Positions 54,922 to 63,988 of a DNA stretch of 64,000 nt are shown one piece after another. The stretch is from Flavobacteriales bacterium (GTDB taxonomy: Bacteria; Bacteroidota; Bacteroidia; Flavobacteriales; Flavobacteriaceae), in assembly GCA_011524905.1 (NCBI GenBank), contig WTJI01000055.1:1-64000 (forward strand). Direction: 5' to 3'. The position numbers and the translations under genes were made by a program. The notes under the pieces were generated by a model. That model saw nothing but the letters and a program-made list of their open reading frames with translations. It was not told the DNA's origin and did no database searches. Within the stretch, counting starts at the first letter, position 1, and the number at the start of each line of letters is the position of its first letter.

Positions 54922-56493
54922 ATGACAAACGAACCTAAAGATAATCTTTTTTTACTGATCAAATCTTTGACCAAATCAGAAAAAAGGCAATTTAAACTTT
55001 TTGTTGGAAGGATGGGTAGCAATTCCGATTCAAAGTTTCTAAATCTTTTTTATTTGATGGATAAATCAGAGCGCTATGATGAAGCTGCTATTTTAAAGAA
55101 GGGCATTGTAACGAAACAACAACTATCAAACCTCAAAGCGCATCTTTATAAGCAAATTCTTATCAGTTTGCGACTCAATCCTGTTCATAAAAATGCTCGA
55201 GTTCAAATACGCGAGCAGCTTGATTATGCTACCATCCTATACCAAAAAGGCTTGTATCGTCAAAGTTTAAAGCTACTTGAAAAGGTTAAAGCTACTGCGC
55301 TGCGACAAGAAGAAAAATACGTGGCCTGTGAAATTGTTGAATTTGAAAAGCTAATTGAATCACAATATATAACCCGCAGTTTGAGCAATAGGACTGATAC
55401 TTTGGTTGCGGATGCTGAAAAATTGGTTGCGCACAATATTTTATCTAGCCAATTGTCCAATTTATCCCTGCGCCTTTATGAAAAACTAATCAAGGCGGGT
55501 TACGCCAAAAGTGATGATGAATTTCGAGAAATCACTAAATTCTTTTACGAAAATCTCCCCAAAGTGGATTTGGAAAAGGTTGGATTTCGAGAAAAACTAT
55601 GGTATCATAAGGCGCACGTATGGTATGGTTTTTTAACACAGGACTTTCTATCGAGCTATAAGTATGCCTTGAAATGGGTGGAACTGTTTGATCAGCATCC
55701 AGATATGATTCCATTGAACCCTGTTTTTTACCTCAAAGGACATCACTATTTAATGGAGTCTTTATCTCTGATCAAATACCCAGGGAAATTCAAAGAAATA
55801 CTCCACAAAATGGAAGCTATTACCAAGGCTGATATTTTTCCGCGAAATGAAAATTTAGATTCACTCATCTTCCTATACCAGTACAGCAATCGTTTTAATC
55901 TTTTCTTCATGGAGGGCGATTTTGACTCGGCCCAAAAAATGATTCCAGAAGTATTGGATGGCATCGAAAAATACAGAAATAGAATTGATCCCCACCACAT
56001 CATGGTATTCTATTACAAAATTGCCTGTGTCTATTTTGGCAAAGGGGCCCATGAAGACTGCATTTTGTATTTAAATAAGATAGTCGCCAATAAGCATTTA
56101 AAAATGCGGGAAGATTTACTTTGCTTTACCCGTGTACTCAACCTTGTTGCCCATTACGAAGCAGGCTTTGACTATCATCTAGAGACCCATATGCGGGAAA
56201 CATTCAAGTTTTTGATTAAAATGAACGACCTGCACGAAGTTCAAAAAGCGATGATTCGATTTGTAAAAAAGCTGAGTAATATTTATCCCCATGAATTAAA
56301 AACAGCCTTCAAAGCATTTCACAAAGAGTTAGCTGTTTTTGAAAGTGATCCGTATGAGCGTCGTTCGTTTTTGTATTTAGATATTTTATCTTGGTTGGAA
56401 AGCCGAATTGAAAACCGCAGCGTGGCTGAAATTATCCGAGAAAAAGCCCAATCGCTCAATCGGAAAGAACGCTCAACCACAAAGGCTTTTTAG
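54922..56493 (+). CDS. Unrecognised helical repeat protein (TPR-like)
   Basis: This 523-residue cytosolic protein has no signal peptide or membrane segment. The predicted content is almost wholly alpha-helical, with repeated pairs of helices (for example LYQKGLYRQSLKLLEKVKA and CILYLNKIVANKHLK) that look like a TPR-type scaffold. The start MTNEPKDNLFLLIKSLTKSE is well formed. It shares a 140-base divergent region with leuA. No known function was recognised; similar proteins are seen in the phylum. The 3' end overlaps the convergent RluA gene by 38 bases. Confidence 0.7.
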   Translation: MTNEPKDNLFLLIKSLTKSEKRQFKLFVGRMGSNSDSKFLNLFYLMDKSERYDEAAILKKGIVTKQQLSNLKAHLYKQILISLRLNPVHKNARVQIREQLDYATILYQKGLYRQSLKLLEKVKATALRQEEKYVACEIVEFEKLIESQYITRSLSNRTDTLVADAEKLVAHNILSSQLSNLSLRLYEKLIKAGYAKSDDEFREITKFFYENLPKVDLEKVGFREKLWYHKAHVWYGFLTQDFLSSYKYALKWVELFDQHPDMIPLNPVFYLKGHHYLMESLSLIKYPGKFKEILHKMEAITKADIFPRNENLDSLIFLYQYSNRFNLFFMEGDFDSAQKMIPEVLDGIEKYRNRIDPHHIMVFYYKIACVYFGKGAHEDCILYLNKIVANKHLKMREDLLCFTRVLNLVAHYEAGFDYHLETHMRETFKFLIKMNDLHEVQKAMIRFVKKLSNIYPHELKTAFKAFHKELAVFESDPYERRSFLYLDILSWLESRIENRSVAEIIREKAQSLNRKERSTTKAF

Positions 56494-57133
56494 GTGGCGG
56501 CGCCACTATCGTAAGTGGTTCCTTTTTGACAGGATGGTTGAATTTGATTTTTCGAGCATGTAGGTCAATTGAACCATCGTTATTACTCCGGGCTGCCCCG
56601 TACTTTAGGTCACCTTTAATGGGAAAACCTATCTTGGATAGTTGAGACCTAATCTGGTGGTGTCGCCCCGTTTCAAGTTCAATTTCCAAGACTTCGTACC
56701 GATCCATGGTTTGGTATTTGTGGTAGTTTAAAACAGCCCTTTTCGCATCACTTTGAGGCTTATCATAAGCAAAGGATTTATTTTTTTGGGAATGGCGAAC
56801 CAGCCAATGCTCTAATCTATCTTTTGTTTTAGGTAGTCCTTTGGGGACTAATGCCCAATACGTTTTTTGTACTTCTCGTTGGGCAAATTGTTGGTTTAAA
56901 CGCGTGAGGGATTTAGAAGTTCTAGCGAATACTACAACGCCACTAGTGGGGCGATCTAGTCGATGTACAACACCTAAAAAAACTTTACCCGGTTTGTTAT
57001 ACTTGACTTTCAAATAATCTTTTAAGAGTTCGACAAGAGGGGTGTCACCCGTTTGGTCTCCCTGTACTAAAACTCCAGCAGCTTTATTGACCACCAACAG
57101 ATGATTGTCCTCATAGAGGATACTTTCTGTCAT
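56456..57133 (-). CDS. RluA-family pseudouridine synthase
   Basis: This 225-residue enzyme carries the catalytic block VVHRLDRPTSGVVVFA, with the Asp that attacks uridine, and GRHHQIRSQLSKIGFPIKGD. It isomerises uridine in rRNA or tRNA. It is shorter than RluC/D and lacks an S4 domain, so it resembles RluA-type members such as TruC or RluA; the exact target is unknown. It lies 4 bases after panB. Confidence 0.9.
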   Translation of the reverse strand: MTESILYEDNHLLVVNKAAGVLVQGDQTGDTPLVELLKDYLKVKYNKPGKVFLGVVHRLDRPTSGVVVFARTSKSLTRLNQQFAQREVQKTYWALVPKGLPKTKDRLEHWLVRHSQKNKSFAYDKPQSDAKRAVLNYHKYQTMDRYEVLEIELETGRHHQIRSQLSKIGFPIKGDLKYGAARSNNDGSIDLHARKIKFNHPVKKEPLTIVAPPPKKPLWLSVLSD

Positions 57134-57137
57134 GACA

Positions 57138-57956
57138 TTAGTATTTCTCCTGTTCGTTGGGAAAATCTTGGTTTTTCACGTCTTGGGTGTATTGCCCAAT
57201 AGCAGTTCTTATTTTGGTGTCTAGATCTAAGTAGCGACGCAAGAATCTTGGGCTAAATTCTTTGGTCATTCCTAACATATCGTGAAGGACTAAAACTTGG
57301 CCATCGACATGCCCTCCAGCACCAATACCAATTACTGGAATACGAACTTTTTGTGCCACTTGTTGTGCCAATTCAGCCGGTATTTTTTCTAATACCATTC
57401 CAAAACATCCTAATTTTTCGAGCAATATTGCATCTTCAATGAGTTGTTTGGCTTCTTTTTGTTCTCTTGCTCGAACGGTATAGGTTCCAAATTTATAGAT
57501 CGATTGGGGGGTTAATCCTAAGTGACCCATTACTGGAATACCCGCTTGGACAATTCGCTCGATGGAGGTTTTAACTTGTTCACCACCCTCAACTTTGACG
57601 GCATGTGCCCCTGATTCCTTCATGATACGAATGGCAGACCGAAGCGCTTCTTTCGAATCTGATTGATAGGTGCCAAATGGAAGGTCAACGACAATCAAAG
57701 CTCTTTTGGCTGCTCTTACAACGCTGCTGGCATGATAGATCATCTGATCTAGGGTAATGGGTAGTGTGGTTTCATGTCCAGCAATTACATTGGATGCAGA
57801 ATCTCCAACTAAAATCACATCCACCCCTGCCTGATCAACCAAAGAAGCCAATGTATAATCATAGGCTGTTAGCATCGCAATTTTCTCTCCATTGGCCTTC
57901 ATTTCCTGTAGCGAGGCAGTGGTGATTCTAGCGTAACTTTTTTTTGCTTTAGACAT
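57138..57956 (-). CDS. panB: 3-methyl-2-oxobutanoate hydroxymethyltransferase
   Basis: This 272-residue enzyme (start [13 protein letters not shown]; an upstream ATG at 58001 is inside the promoter) adds a hydroxymethyl group to 2-oxoisovalerate for pantothenate and CoA. Motifs include [26 protein letters not shown] (split over residues 32-57) and [14 protein letters not shown]. The substrate comes from the ilv operon in the same window. Confidence 0.95.
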   Translation of the reverse strand: MSKAKKSYARITTASLQEMKANGEKIAMLTAYDYTLASLVDQAGVDVILVGDSASNVIAGHETTLPITLDQMIYHASSVVRAAKRALIVVDLPFGTYQSDSKEALRSAIRIMKESGAHAVKVEGGEQVKTSIERIVQAGIPVMGHLGLTPQSIYKFGTYTVRAREQKEAKQLIEDAILLEKLGCFGMVLEKIPAELAQQVAQKVRIPVIGIGAGGHVDGQVLVLHDMLGMTKEFSPRFLRRYLDLDTKIRTAIGQYTQDVKNQDFPNEQEKY

Positions 57957-57975
57957 GGTCGTTTTTTTAATTGTA

Positions 57976-58006
57976 TAAAGATACATAGCTTTTGATAGCA
58001 CTCAAA
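57976..58006 (-). promoter_or_regulatory. panB promoter
   Basis: On the minus strand TTTG (58003-58006), 19 bases, then TATCTTTA (57976-57983) fits the Bacteroidota -33/-7 pattern with one mismatch and points at panB. It overlaps the divergent promoter of the DinB-like gene. Confidence 0.65.
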
Positions 58007-58022
58007 GGTTTCTTTATCTTTG
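57991..58022 (+). promoter_or_regulatory. Promoter of the DinB-like gene
   Basis: TTTG (57991-57994), 20 bases, then TATCTTTG (58015-58022) is a perfect Bacteroidota promoter, 22 bases ahead of the ATG at 58045. Confidence 0.75.
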
Positions 58023-58044
58023 GTTTTCATTGAATCAAATCTTT

Positions 58045-58632
58045 ATGAAAAAAGTTGTACTTGCTAGCTTGTTTATGCTCAACTTTAGCCAAGCCCAAGA
58101 AGAAGCAGCCTTGCCTTTTGAAACAATTGGCGACTATCCAGACAGCTATAGTTCGGAAACTGTTCTAATTCGTCTGATTGCTGGATTAGGGTATCGCTAC
58201 CACTGGGCTAGTAAGGAATTGCGTTCCGAAGATTTGGTCTATCGTCCTAGCGAAGCTGCTCAATCGATGCGTCAAACCTTGGAACACTTGTATGGATTGG
58301 CGGAAACCATTAGGAATGGGAGTCTTAATCAAGTCAATAAGCGACCACAGGATTTTACGCAAATGACATATACCGAACTACGAAAAGGGACCCTACTTTT
58401 TCTGCAAGAAGCCGTAAATGCACTTGAGAAGATGCCCCCACAAGCAATCGGAACGCATCAAGTTCAATTTCAAAGATCCGAAAAAATAACCGCCTTTCCT
58501 TACTGGCATATGATTAATGGCCCAATTTCTGACGCTTTATACCACACAGGACAAATTGTTAGTTTTCGTCGAACTACGGGCAATCCACTGCATCCCAAAG
58601 TCAATGTATTTATGGGTAAAAATAAGCCCTAA
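58045..58632 (+). CDS. Secreted DinB-like four-helix protein
   Basis: This 195-residue protein starts MKKVVLASLFMLNFSQAQ, a signal peptide that places it outside the cytoplasm. The rest resembles the DinB/DUF664 four-helix fold (LIAGLGYRYHWASKELR, RQTLEHLYGLAETI, and HMINGPISDALYHTGQIVSF), with His residues in positions used for metal binding in that family. DinB proteins are often thiol- or metal-dependent; most are cytosolic, so secretion is notable. The function is unknown. Confidence 0.7.
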   Translation: MKKVVLASLFMLNFSQAQEEAALPFETIGDYPDSYSSETVLIRLIAGLGYRYHWASKELRSEDLVYRPSEAAQSMRQTLEHLYGLAETIRNGSLNQVNKRPQDFTQMTYTELRKGTLLFLQEAVNALEKMPPQAIGTHQVQFQRSEKITAFPYWHMINGPISDALYHTGQIVSFRRTTGNPLHPKVNVFMGKNKP

Positions 58633-58654
58633 GTCAATACTGAATATTTGATTT

Positions 58655-58696
58655 CTGACAAGCTGTCAGTTCTCTCGAATTGGCACAATGATTGAC
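58655..58696 (+). promoter_or_regulatory. Inverted repeat and TGGCAC element upstream of dnaK
   Basis: CTGACA (58655-58660) and TGTCAG (58664-58669) form a perfect 6-base stem around AGC. It is followed by TGGCAC (58681-58686), five bases, and TTGAC (58692-58696), about 30 bases before the dnaK ATG. It may be a heat-shock control site; it resembles a sigma-54 promoter but spacing is one base long and GC at -12 is GA. Confidence 0.45.
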
Positions 58697-58724
58697 CTAG
58701 ATTTATCAGAAAACAAAACTTGAC

Positions 58725-60632
58725 ATGAGTAAAATTATTGGAATAGATTTAGGAACAACCAATTCATGTGTTTCTGTAATGGAAGGTAATGAACCGGTTG
58801 TCATTCCCAACGCAGAGGGTAAGCGTACCACTCCATCGGTAATTGGTTTTGTCGAAGGCGGTGAAATCAAAGTTGGCGACCCTGCCAAAAGACAGGCTGT
58901 AACCAATCCGACAAAAACGATAGCTTCTATAAAAAGATTTATGGGGAATAAGTTTTCGGAGTCTCAAAATGAGGTTAGCACGGTTGCTTACAAAGTAGTC
59001 AAGGGGGATAATGATACCCCAAGAGTAGACATTGATGGACGTTTGTATACGCCGCAAGAACTCTCTGCCATGACACTCCAGAAAATGAAAAAAACAGCAG
59101 AAGAATATTTGGGCCAAGATGTATCTGAAGCTGTAATTACGGTTCCTGCTTACTTTAACGATGCGCAAAGACAGGCCACCAAGGAAGCAGGTGAAATCGC
59201 TGGTCTCAAAGTGCAGCGTATTATTAACGAGCCTACTGCAGCAGCCTTGGCCTATGGCCTAGACAAAGGCGGTAGCGATAAAAAAATTGCAGTTTACGAC
59301 CTTGGTGGTGGTACCTTTGACATTTCTGTACTCGAATTGGGAGATGGTGTCTTTGAAGTACTTTCCACAAACGGTGATACCCATTTGGGTGGCGATGATT
59401 TCGATCAAGTCATTATTAACTTTTTGGCCGAAGCGTTCCAGTCTGAAGAATCAATTGATTTACGCAAAGATCCCATGGCACTTCAGCGATTAAAAGAAGC
59501 CGCTGAAAAAGCAAAAATTGAATTGTCATCTTCGGCACAGACAGAAATCAATCTCCCCTATGTCACTGCAACTGAATCTGGACCCAAGCACTTGGTTACA
59601 ACATTGACACGTTCCAAATTTGAGCAACTTGCTGACGATTTAGTGAAGCGTTCTATGGCCCCAGTGAAAAAAGCTTTAGATGATGCTGGTCTTTCAACGG
59701 GTGACATAGATGAGGTTATCCTTGTTGGTGGCTCAACACGTATTCCCATTATTCAACAAGAAGTCGAAAAATTCTTTGGTAAAAAGCCATCCAAAGGTGT
59801 TAATCCAGACGAAGTAGTAGCCATTGGCGCAGCTATCCAAGGGGGCGTACTGACAGGAGATGTCAAAGATGTTCTTCTACTCGATGTCACACCACTATCA
59901 CTTGGAATTGAAACAATGGGTAGTGTCATGACTAAATTAATTGATGCCAACACAACGATTCCCACCAAAAAATCGCAAGTGTTTTCAACTGCTGCTGACA
60001 ACCAACCATCCGTTGAAATTCATGTCTTGCAGGGAGAGCGCTCTATGGCTGCTGACAACAAAACAATCGGTCGTTTCCATCTTGATGGGATTCCACCAGC
60101 ACCCAGAGGTACGCCTCAAATCGAAGTAACTTTCGATATTGATGCCAACGGAATCATCAAAGTAAGTGCACAAGACAAAGCAACTGGCAAATCTCAAGAC
60201 ATTCGAATTGAAGCTTCATCAGGTTTGACAGAGGAAGAAATTGAGAAAATGAAGCAAGAGGCCGAGGCCAACGCTGAAGCTGATAAAAAGGCTAAAGAAC
60301 AAGTTGATAAGTTCAATTCTGCTGATCAAATGATTTTCCAAACCGAAAGTCAGTTGAAAGAGTTTGGTGAGAAACTATCCGACGACAAGAAAAAGCCTAT
60401 CGAAACAGCTTTGGAAGGTTTGAAAAAAGCCCATGAGGCCAAGGACTTAGACCAGATCGATGCAGCTTTAGAACAAATCAATGAGGCCTGGAAAAACGCA
60501 TCAGAAGAAATGTACAAAGCACAAGCGGAGGGACAAGCCCAGCAAGGACAAGACCCGTCAGCCAACGCTACTGGGGATGCAGCCAAAGGTGCCGATGATG
60601 TTCAAGATGTAGATTTTGAAGAAGTGAAATAA
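58725..60632 (+). CDS. dnaK: Chaperone DnaK (Hsp70)
   Basis: This 635-residue Hsp70 has an ATPase domain with [16 protein letters not shown] at the start, [15 protein letters not shown] and [15 protein letters not shown], then the substrate-binding domain and the C-terminal acidic [11 protein letters not shown]. No dnaJ or grpE is adjacent. It has its own regulatory region and terminator, so it is likely monocistronic. Confidence 0.97.
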   Translation: MSKIIGIDLGTTNSCVSVMEGNEPVVIPNAEGKRTTPSVIGFVEGGEIKVGDPAKRQAVTNPTKTIASIKRFMGNKFSESQNEVSTVAYKVVKGDNDTPRVDIDGRLYTPQELSAMTLQKMKKTAEEYLGQDVSEAVITVPAYFNDAQRQATKEAGEIAGLKVQRIINEPTAAALAYGLDKGGSDKKIAVYDLGGGTFDISVLELGDGVFEVLSTNGDTHLGGDDFDQVIINFLAEAFQSEESIDLRKDPMALQRLKEAAEKAKIELSSSAQTEINLPYVTATESGPKHLVTTLTRSKFEQLADDLVKRSMAPVKKALDDAGLSTGDIDEVILVGGSTRIPIIQQEVEKFFGKKPSKGVNPDEVVAIGAAIQGGVLTGDVKDVLLLDVTPLSLGIETMGSVMTKLIDANTTIPTKKSQVFSTAADNQPSVEIHVLQGERSMAADNKTIGRFHLDGIPPAPRGTPQIEVTFDIDANGIIKVSAQDKATGKSQDIRIEASSGLTEEEIEKMKQEAEANAEADKKAKEQVDKFNSADQMIFQTESQLKEFGEKLSDDKKKPIETALEGLKKAHEAKDLDQIDAALEQINEAWKNASEEMYKAQAEGQAQQGQDPSANATGDAAKGADDVQDVDFEEVK

Positions 60633-60653
60633 CAACTAAGATTACTTCAACCC

Positions 60654-60685
60654 AACCTCCCCAAACAACAAGGGGAGGTTTTTTT
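60654..60685 (+). terminator. Rho-independent terminator after dnaK
   Basis: AACCTCCCC (60654-60662) and GGGGAGGTT (60672-60680) pair around a 9-base loop and are followed by TTTTT and more T's. Read through this point would be needed to reach the men genes, so they probably have their own start. Confidence 0.9.
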
Positions 60686-60696
60686 ATTTTTATATC

Positions 60697-61116
60697 ATGG
60701 ACAAAGAACAAATTTTGGCTTATTGTAATGCGGCCAGCGCCAATACACTAATGGAAACCCTGGGTATCGAGTACATAGATCTGGGAGAAGATTGGTTGAC
60801 CGCCAGAATGCCAGTGACGCCAAAAGTTCATCAACCTGATGGCGTTTTGCACGGTGGAGCTACAGCAGCCTTAGCAGAAAGCGTAGGCAGTGTTGCTGTT
60901 TTTGTTTTCAATAAAGAAAGAGATGTTCTGGTGCGAGGTATCGAAATTACAGCCAATCATTTACGCAGTGTGTCTGAGGGTTATGTTTATGCTACAACCC
61001 GTCCTATTCACTTAGGTAAATCAATTCAACTCTGGGAAATACGAGTTACAGATGAAAAAGATCAGCTCGTTTCGTTGTGCAAACTCTCCACTTATAAAAG
61101 ACCTTTAAAGAAGTAA
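60697..61116 (+). CDS. menI: Hotdog-fold thioesterase, probable DHNA-CoA hydrolase
   Basis: This 139-residue hotdog thioesterase of the PaaI/YdiI group has the block HQPDGVLHGGATAALAESVG, with the catalytic Glu in AES and His in LHGG. Because menF and menD follow directly, it is the natural candidate for 1,4-dihydroxy-2-naphthoyl-CoA thioesterase, needed for menaquinone. The name is context-based. A TATTTTTA just upstream (60685-60692) might be its -7 box. Confidence 0.82.
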   Translation: MDKEQILAYCNAASANTLMETLGIEYIDLGEDWLTARMPVTPKVHQPDGVLHGGATAALAESVGSVAVFVFNKERDVLVRGIEITANHLRSVSEGYVYATTRPIHLGKSIQLWEIRVTDEKDQLVSLCKLSTYKRPLKK

Positions 61117-61120
61117 AAGC

Positions 61121-62155
61121 ATGCAGGCCTTGGCTTCGGTTTTTGAACAGCTTTGGGAGGCACAAAAACCCTTTGTTTTCTTCCGTACCCCAGCAAGCCA
61201 ACAAATTGGCCTTTATTTTCAAGAAGACAATTTAACCCACATGACCACAAAACTAGAAACACCTGGTTTTGTGATGCGCTCCTTTGACAGCAAGAATTCA
61301 TTTTATCTTATCCCAGCAGCAAAAAAAGTATTTTTCGATGCTTCTAAAGGCGATCAACCAAAATCTTTCGGGTATCATTTGCAACCCACCAAAAAGAAAA
61401 AAAAGGCACACATCAAAAATATACTGAGTGCGCAACATGAAATAGCGATGGGTAAGTTTCAAAAAGTTGTTCTTTCAACTAAATTTGAATGTGAGATACA
61501 AGGCCTTCGGCCCATATCCATCTTTCAAAGTTTAGAGAACGCACACCCTGATGCATTGGTTTATCTCTGGTACCATCCACAAACTGGGGGCTGGCTTGGT
61601 GCCTCGCCCGAACGATTTTTGGTTGAAACAAAAGATCAATTTCAAACTGTTGCTTTGGCAGGTACTTTACCGCAATCCGAGAATCCTGAGTGGTCCGATA
61701 AAGAAAAAGAAGAGCAGCAATTAGTTGTTGACGCAATTGTAGGAGGTCTGCAAGCAATTGCACCAAATTCAGACATAAATTGTTCTGATCGCTATGAAAA
61801 ATCAGCTGGAAATTTGGTGCATTTGTGTACAGATATCAGTCTGAAAAAAGGAGATTTTTCGGCAATTGATATCATAGAAAAATTACACCCGACTCCTGCA
61901 GTAGGCGGTGTACCTAAAAAAGAAAGCCTAGAATTTATTGGTACTCATGAAGGTTATGACCGGTCTTTTTACACCGGAATTTTAGGAACAATTGATTCAA
62001 CCAAAAAACAACTTTTTGTGAATTTACGTTGTGCAGCCCTACAACCCAATGGGCTCACTGTATTTGTAGGGGGTGGTATTACAGCTGCTAGTGATCCAGA
62101 AAAGGAATGGCAAGAAATATTAGGTAAATCAGAAACCATACTCCAATGGGTTTAA
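61121..62155 (+). CDS. menF: Isochorismate synthase
   Basis: This 344-residue chorismate-binding enzyme has the conserved VVLSTKFE, LVHLCTDI, HPTPAVGGVPK and YTGILGTID, ending with FVGGGITAASDPEKEWQE. It makes isochorismate from chorismate for menaquinone. It is 4 bases after menI and 42 bases before menD, so assigned to menaquinone rather than siderophore synthesis. Confidence 0.93.
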   Translation: MQALASVFEQLWEAQKPFVFFRTPASQQIGLYFQEDNLTHMTTKLETPGFVMRSFDSKNSFYLIPAAKKVFFDASKGDQPKSFGYHLQPTKKKKKAHIKNILSAQHEIAMGKFQKVVLSTKFECEIQGLRPISIFQSLENAHPDALVYLWYHPQTGGWLGASPERFLVETKDQFQTVALAGTLPQSENPEWSDKEKEEQQLVVDAIVGGLQAIAPNSDINCSDRYEKSAGNLVHLCTDISLKKGDFSAIDIIEKLHPTPAVGGVPKKESLEFIGTHEGYDRSFYTGILGTIDSTKKQLFVNLRCAALQPNGLTVFVGGGITAASDPEKEWQEILGKSETILQWV

Positions 62156-62159
62156 CATT

Positions 62160-62191
62160 TTTGGGGTATAGCTTTTGGCTTTGTACCTTTG
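62160..62191 (+). promoter_or_regulatory. menD promoter (Bacteroidota consensus)
   Basis: TTTG (62160-62163), exactly 20 bases, then TACCTTTG (62184-62191) is a perfect match to the -33/-7 pattern. The menD ATG at 62198 follows only 6 bases later, so the mRNA from it would be leaderless or nearly so. Confidence 0.7.
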
Positions 62192-62197
62192 CATGGC

Positions 62198-63988
62198 ATG
62201 AAAGAGAACCCAGCTAAGGCTTCGAAACGATTTACGAATATTCCTCTTCCGCAGACCGTAGTCCATTACTGTGAACAGTTTAAAGTTCAGCACATTGTGA
62301 TATCTGCTGGCTCACGTAACGCCCCACTAACCAATGGCTTTGTAGAAAACCCTTATTTTAAAACCTACAGTGTGGTCGATGAGAGGGCTGCTGCTTTTTT
62401 TGGTTTAGGTATGGCCCAACAACTAAAGCAACCTGTAGCTTTGGTGTGTACTTCGGGTTCTGCTTTATTGAACTATTACCCAGCAGTAGCAGAAGCTTAT
62501 TATAGCAGCATACCCCTACTTATCATATCAGCAGATCGAATGCCACATCGTATCGATATAGGCGATGGACAAACCATACAGCAGGAAGGGGTCTTTGGTC
62601 CACATTTGGTAGGACGTTCGCACCTTAAGCCAGACGTGTCACACGCAACAGATACGCTTTTAGAGAGCCCACTTCAAACTTTGCTCCCTCAAAATGCAGA
62701 TTATAAATTAGTAGCAACAATTCAAGATACCCATCAGCAACACAATCAAGCCGAATTGCATCGGGTAATATCTCTGGCGATACAAAAACAAGGCCCCGTG
62801 CATTTAAATGTACCCATGGAAGAACCGCTGTACGGAATGAGTGACCTTGCGCTTGATCTGCCCCCTGTACTTCTTGATGAAAAACCTATTGAACCACTTC
62901 ATTTTGACGCCCTTCAAAAAGATTGGATACAGGCATCAAAAATAATGATATTGGTAGGTGTAATGGCACCAGATGCCGAAAATGAAACCTTGTTTGATTC
63001 TCTATTGAAAGATCCAAGGATAGTTTTGTTAACAGAAAAAACATCGAATATCAATCACCCCAGCGCGATTCATTCAATTGATTGTTTGATGGCCCCCATG
63101 GAACTCGATAACGAGCGGTTTGAAAAAGTATTTCAACCTGATTTATTGATAAGTATGGGAGGGATGATTGTATCCAAAAAAATAAAAGCTTTTTTAAGAA
63201 AGTACCCCGCTAAAAAACACTATCACCTAGATCCACTCAATGCTTATGATACTTTTTATTACCTGAACCAACACATAAAGGCACCTGCAATTACCGTTCT
63301 GAAGTCACTTATTGAATTGGTCCATAATACAGTTCAAGCGGATTATCAAGAGCGAGTCCTGCATCAGTATAAAAGCTATCTTTCGAGAGGAGAATCCTAT
63401 TTGAAACGCCTTCCTTTTTCTGACCTAAAGGTGTTTTCAATACTTTTCAAAAAGCTTCCTAATTCTATACATTTACAAATTGCCAATAGTTCTCCGATCC
63501 GCTATGCCCAATTGTTTTCACTTCCCAAGAGCATAACGGTCAATTGTAATCGTGGAACGAGTGGAATTGATGGAAGTACAGCCACCGCGGTTGGTGCTGC
63601 TCAAATACAAAAAGTACCCACCCTTTTAATTACTGGCGATCTCAGTTTTTTTTATGACAGCAATGGGCTTTGGAATAACTACATCCCCAAAGATTTTAGG
63701 ATCATAATCATAAATAATCAAGGCGGTGGAATTTTCCGCATATTACCGGGGGAGAAAGACAGTACAAAATACGATACTTATTTTGAAACCATTCACCAAC
63801 GGTCAGGAAGAGACTTGGCAAGAACCTATGGCTTTTCTTATCGGAATGTTCGTTCTATCATAGGACTTCAGTGGGCATTGAAGTTTTTTTTCAAGACCTC
63901 CCAACGCCCTAAAATTTTGGAAATTCAAACTCCAAGAAAAATAAACGACACGATCTTATTGAATTACTTTAAGGCTATGGTCAAATAG
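62198..63988 (+). CDS. menD: 2-succinyl-5-enolpyruvyl-6-hydroxy-3-cyclohexene-1-carboxylate synthase
   Basis: This ThDP enzyme, 596 residues from the ATG at 62198, joins isochorismate and 2-oxoglutarate in menaquinone synthesis. Motifs include VISAGSRNAPLTNGF, DERAAAFFGLGMAQQ and the ThDP/metal site GDLSFFYDSNGLWNN. Starting at the TTG three codons earlier is unlikely. The gene ends 12 bases before the window edge. Confidence 0.95.
   Translation: MKENPAKASKRFTNIPLPQTVVHYCEQFKVQHIVISAGSRNAPLTNGFVENPYFKTYSVVDERAAAFFGLGMAQQLKQPVALVCTSGSALLNYYPAVAEAYYSSIPLLIISADRMPHRIDIGDGQTIQQEGVFGPHLVGRSHLKPDVSHATDTLLESPLQTLLPQNADYKLVATIQDTHQQHNQAELHRVISLAIQKQGPVHLNVPMEEPLYGMSDLALDLPPVLLDEKPIEPLHFDALQKDWIQASKIMILVGVMAPDAENETLFDSLLKDPRIVLLTEKTSNINHPSAIHSIDCLMAPMELDNERFEKVFQPDLLISMGGMIVSKKIKAFLRKYPAKKHYHLDPLNAYDTFYYLNQHIKAPAITVLKSLIELVHNTVQADYQERVLHQYKSYLSRGESYLKRLPFSDLKVFSILFKKLPNSIHLQIANSSPIRYAQLFSLPKSITVNCNRGTSGIDGSTATAVGAAQIQKVPTLLITGDLSFFYDSNGLWNNYIPKDFRIIIINNQGGGIFRILPGEKDSTKYDTYFETIHQRSGRDLARTYGFSYRNVRSIIGLQWALKFFFKTSQRPKILEIQTPRKINDTILLNYFKAMVK

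Noticed and set aside
58681-58696. Canonical sigma-54 promoter upstream of dnaK
   Set aside because: TGGCAC is followed by five instead of four bases before TTG, and GC at -12 is GA, so it is listed only as a possible regulatory element.
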